The notes beneath the pieces were generated by a model. It was not told the origin of the DNA. It did not search any database and worked only from the letters and a program-made list of their open reading frames with translations. DNA of 14,998 nt from CAZTXD01 sp964617995. Lineage in GTDB: Bacteria > Actinomycetota > Acidimicrobiia > Spongiisociales > ZC4RG35. This document shows positions 14,462-14,998 of the stretch, piece by piece (the stretch's first letter is position 1; every line of letters starts with the position of its first letter). The position numbers and the translations under genes are program-made. The DNA is taken from the NCBI GenBank assembly GCA_964617995.1, contig CAZTXD010000087.1, forward strand, positions 1 to 14,998. The letters run 5' to 3'.

Positions 14462-14998
14462 ATGCATTCGGCAGCGGAGACGGGTGATGACGGCGCGGTG
14501 TTCAACATCGGCACGGCCGCGCGCAAGTCGGGCCTGTCGGTGACGACGATCCGAACGTGGGAGGATCGCTACGGAGCGGTCGTCCCCACCCGGGACGCGT
14601 CCGGGCGGCGCCTCTACAGCAACGAGCAGATCTCCCAGCTCACCTGGCTCCGCCAGCAGATCGACGCCGGGCTCCGTGCTTCGGAGGCCCACAGATTGTT
14701 GATGGCCGGAGAGTTCGACGAAGGTCCCCGGGGAGCGGTCGTCGAGCGGGGATCGGCGTGGGCGACGCTGCTGGGCTGGATCGAGCAGGAAGAGCAGTGG
14801 GTCGGCTCGGTCCTCAGCGATCTCCGCCGAGGCGTGAGCGCCGAAGTGACGGCGATCGGGTCTGTGATCGACAATCCCCTGTGCGGTCCGGTCATATCTC
14901 TCACGGCCCGTGACCCGGTCACCGACGACGTGGCCGACCGCCTGATGCCGATGGCCGTCTTCGTAGCCGGCAACGTACCCGAGCTGATGTCGTCTCTC
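14462..14998 (+). CDS. MerR-type transcriptional regulator, 3'-truncated by the window
   Basis: At least 179 residues are encoded, with no stop before the window edge. Residues 14-80 form a MerR-type winged helix-turn-helix: FNIGTAARKSGLSVTTIRTW, then EDRYGAVVPTRDASGRRLYS and a helix from NEQISQLTWLRQQIDAGL. The wording 'TIRTWEDRYG...P.R...G.RLYS' is typical of the CarA/LitR and light- or B12-linked branch of the family, but the visible C-terminal part (about 95-179) has no cobalamin-binding motif and cannot be assigned. The start is ATG with GGAGG at 14450-14454 and a 7-nt spacer, one of the best ribosome-binding sites in the window. It follows the GAF-like gene and may be cotranscribed with it or have its own promoter in the 73-bp gap. 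Confidence 0.85.
   Translation, partial: MHSAAETGDDGAVFNIGTAARKSGLSVTTIRTWEDRYGAVVPTRDASGRRLYSNEQISQLTWLRQQIDAGLRASEAHRLLMAGEFDEGPRGAVVERGSAWATLLGWIEQEEQWVGSVLSDLRRGVSAEVTAIGSVIDNPLCGPVISLTARDPVTDDVADRLMPMAVFVAGNVPELMSSL

Noticed and set aside
1..14998. tRNA, rRNA, CRISPR arrays, insertion sequences, prophage genes
   Set aside because: No cloverleaf-like, spacer-repeat, transposase or integrase signal was seen by eye on either strand.

Overview
The window is GC-rich, densely packed bacterial DNA with eleven protein-coding genes, the last cut by the window edge, and no gene-free stretch over 300 bases. Several features suggest a high-GC actinobacterium, possibly of the Acidimicrobiia type: GTG starts, C/G-ending codons, an N-terminal GNAT fused to an NDP-forming acyl-CoA synthetase, a cysteine desulfurase gene near mnmA, a thioredoxin of the type common in Actinomycetota, and several starts that look leaderless. 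The phylum call is inference. I see no tRNA, rRNA, CRISPR array, transposase, integrase or phage gene, so this looks like chromosomal backbone.

Layout: (1) 1-42 is a perfect 42-bp palindrome. (2) 64-5357, plus strand: aceK (isocitrate dehydrogenase kinase/phosphatase), a GNAT/acyl-CoA synthetase fusion (a Pat-like protein acyltransferase) and an enoyl-CoA hydratase. This looks like an acetate/acyl-CoA operon in which two regulators acting by protein modification are encoded 11 bp apart. (3) 5418-6271, minus strand: two small genes, a VOC/glyoxalase-like protein and an SRPBCC-fold protein. (4) 6317-12226, plus strand: a cysteine desulfurase, a 1195-residue membrane protein of unknown function, and mnmA (tRNA 2-thiouridylase). 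The desulfurase probably supplies the sulfur that MnmA puts into tRNA, and the large protein interrupts this pair. (5) 12247-12627, minus strand: a thioredoxin with a CPPC active site. (6) 12712-14998, plus strand: a compact PLP-dependent enzyme of the cystathionine gamma-synthase family, a stand-alone GAF-like protein and the start of a MerR-type regulator.

The least ordinary item is the 1195-residue protein at 7487-11074. It has a decayed STAND/AAA-type ATPase module without a P-loop lysine, a winged-helix-like segment, a long TPR array, one transmembrane helix after an arginine-rich stretch, and a PQQ-type beta-propeller predicted to lie outside the membrane. It looks like a one-piece device joining an outside propeller to an inside TPR scaffold, and I do not recognise it as a described family. 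Other points worth a second look are the palindrome, the aceK-Pat pairing, a 27-bp sequence shared by two distant intergenic regions, and repeated ANNNT hexamers 6-9 nt before start codons that lack a Shine-Dalgarno sequence.
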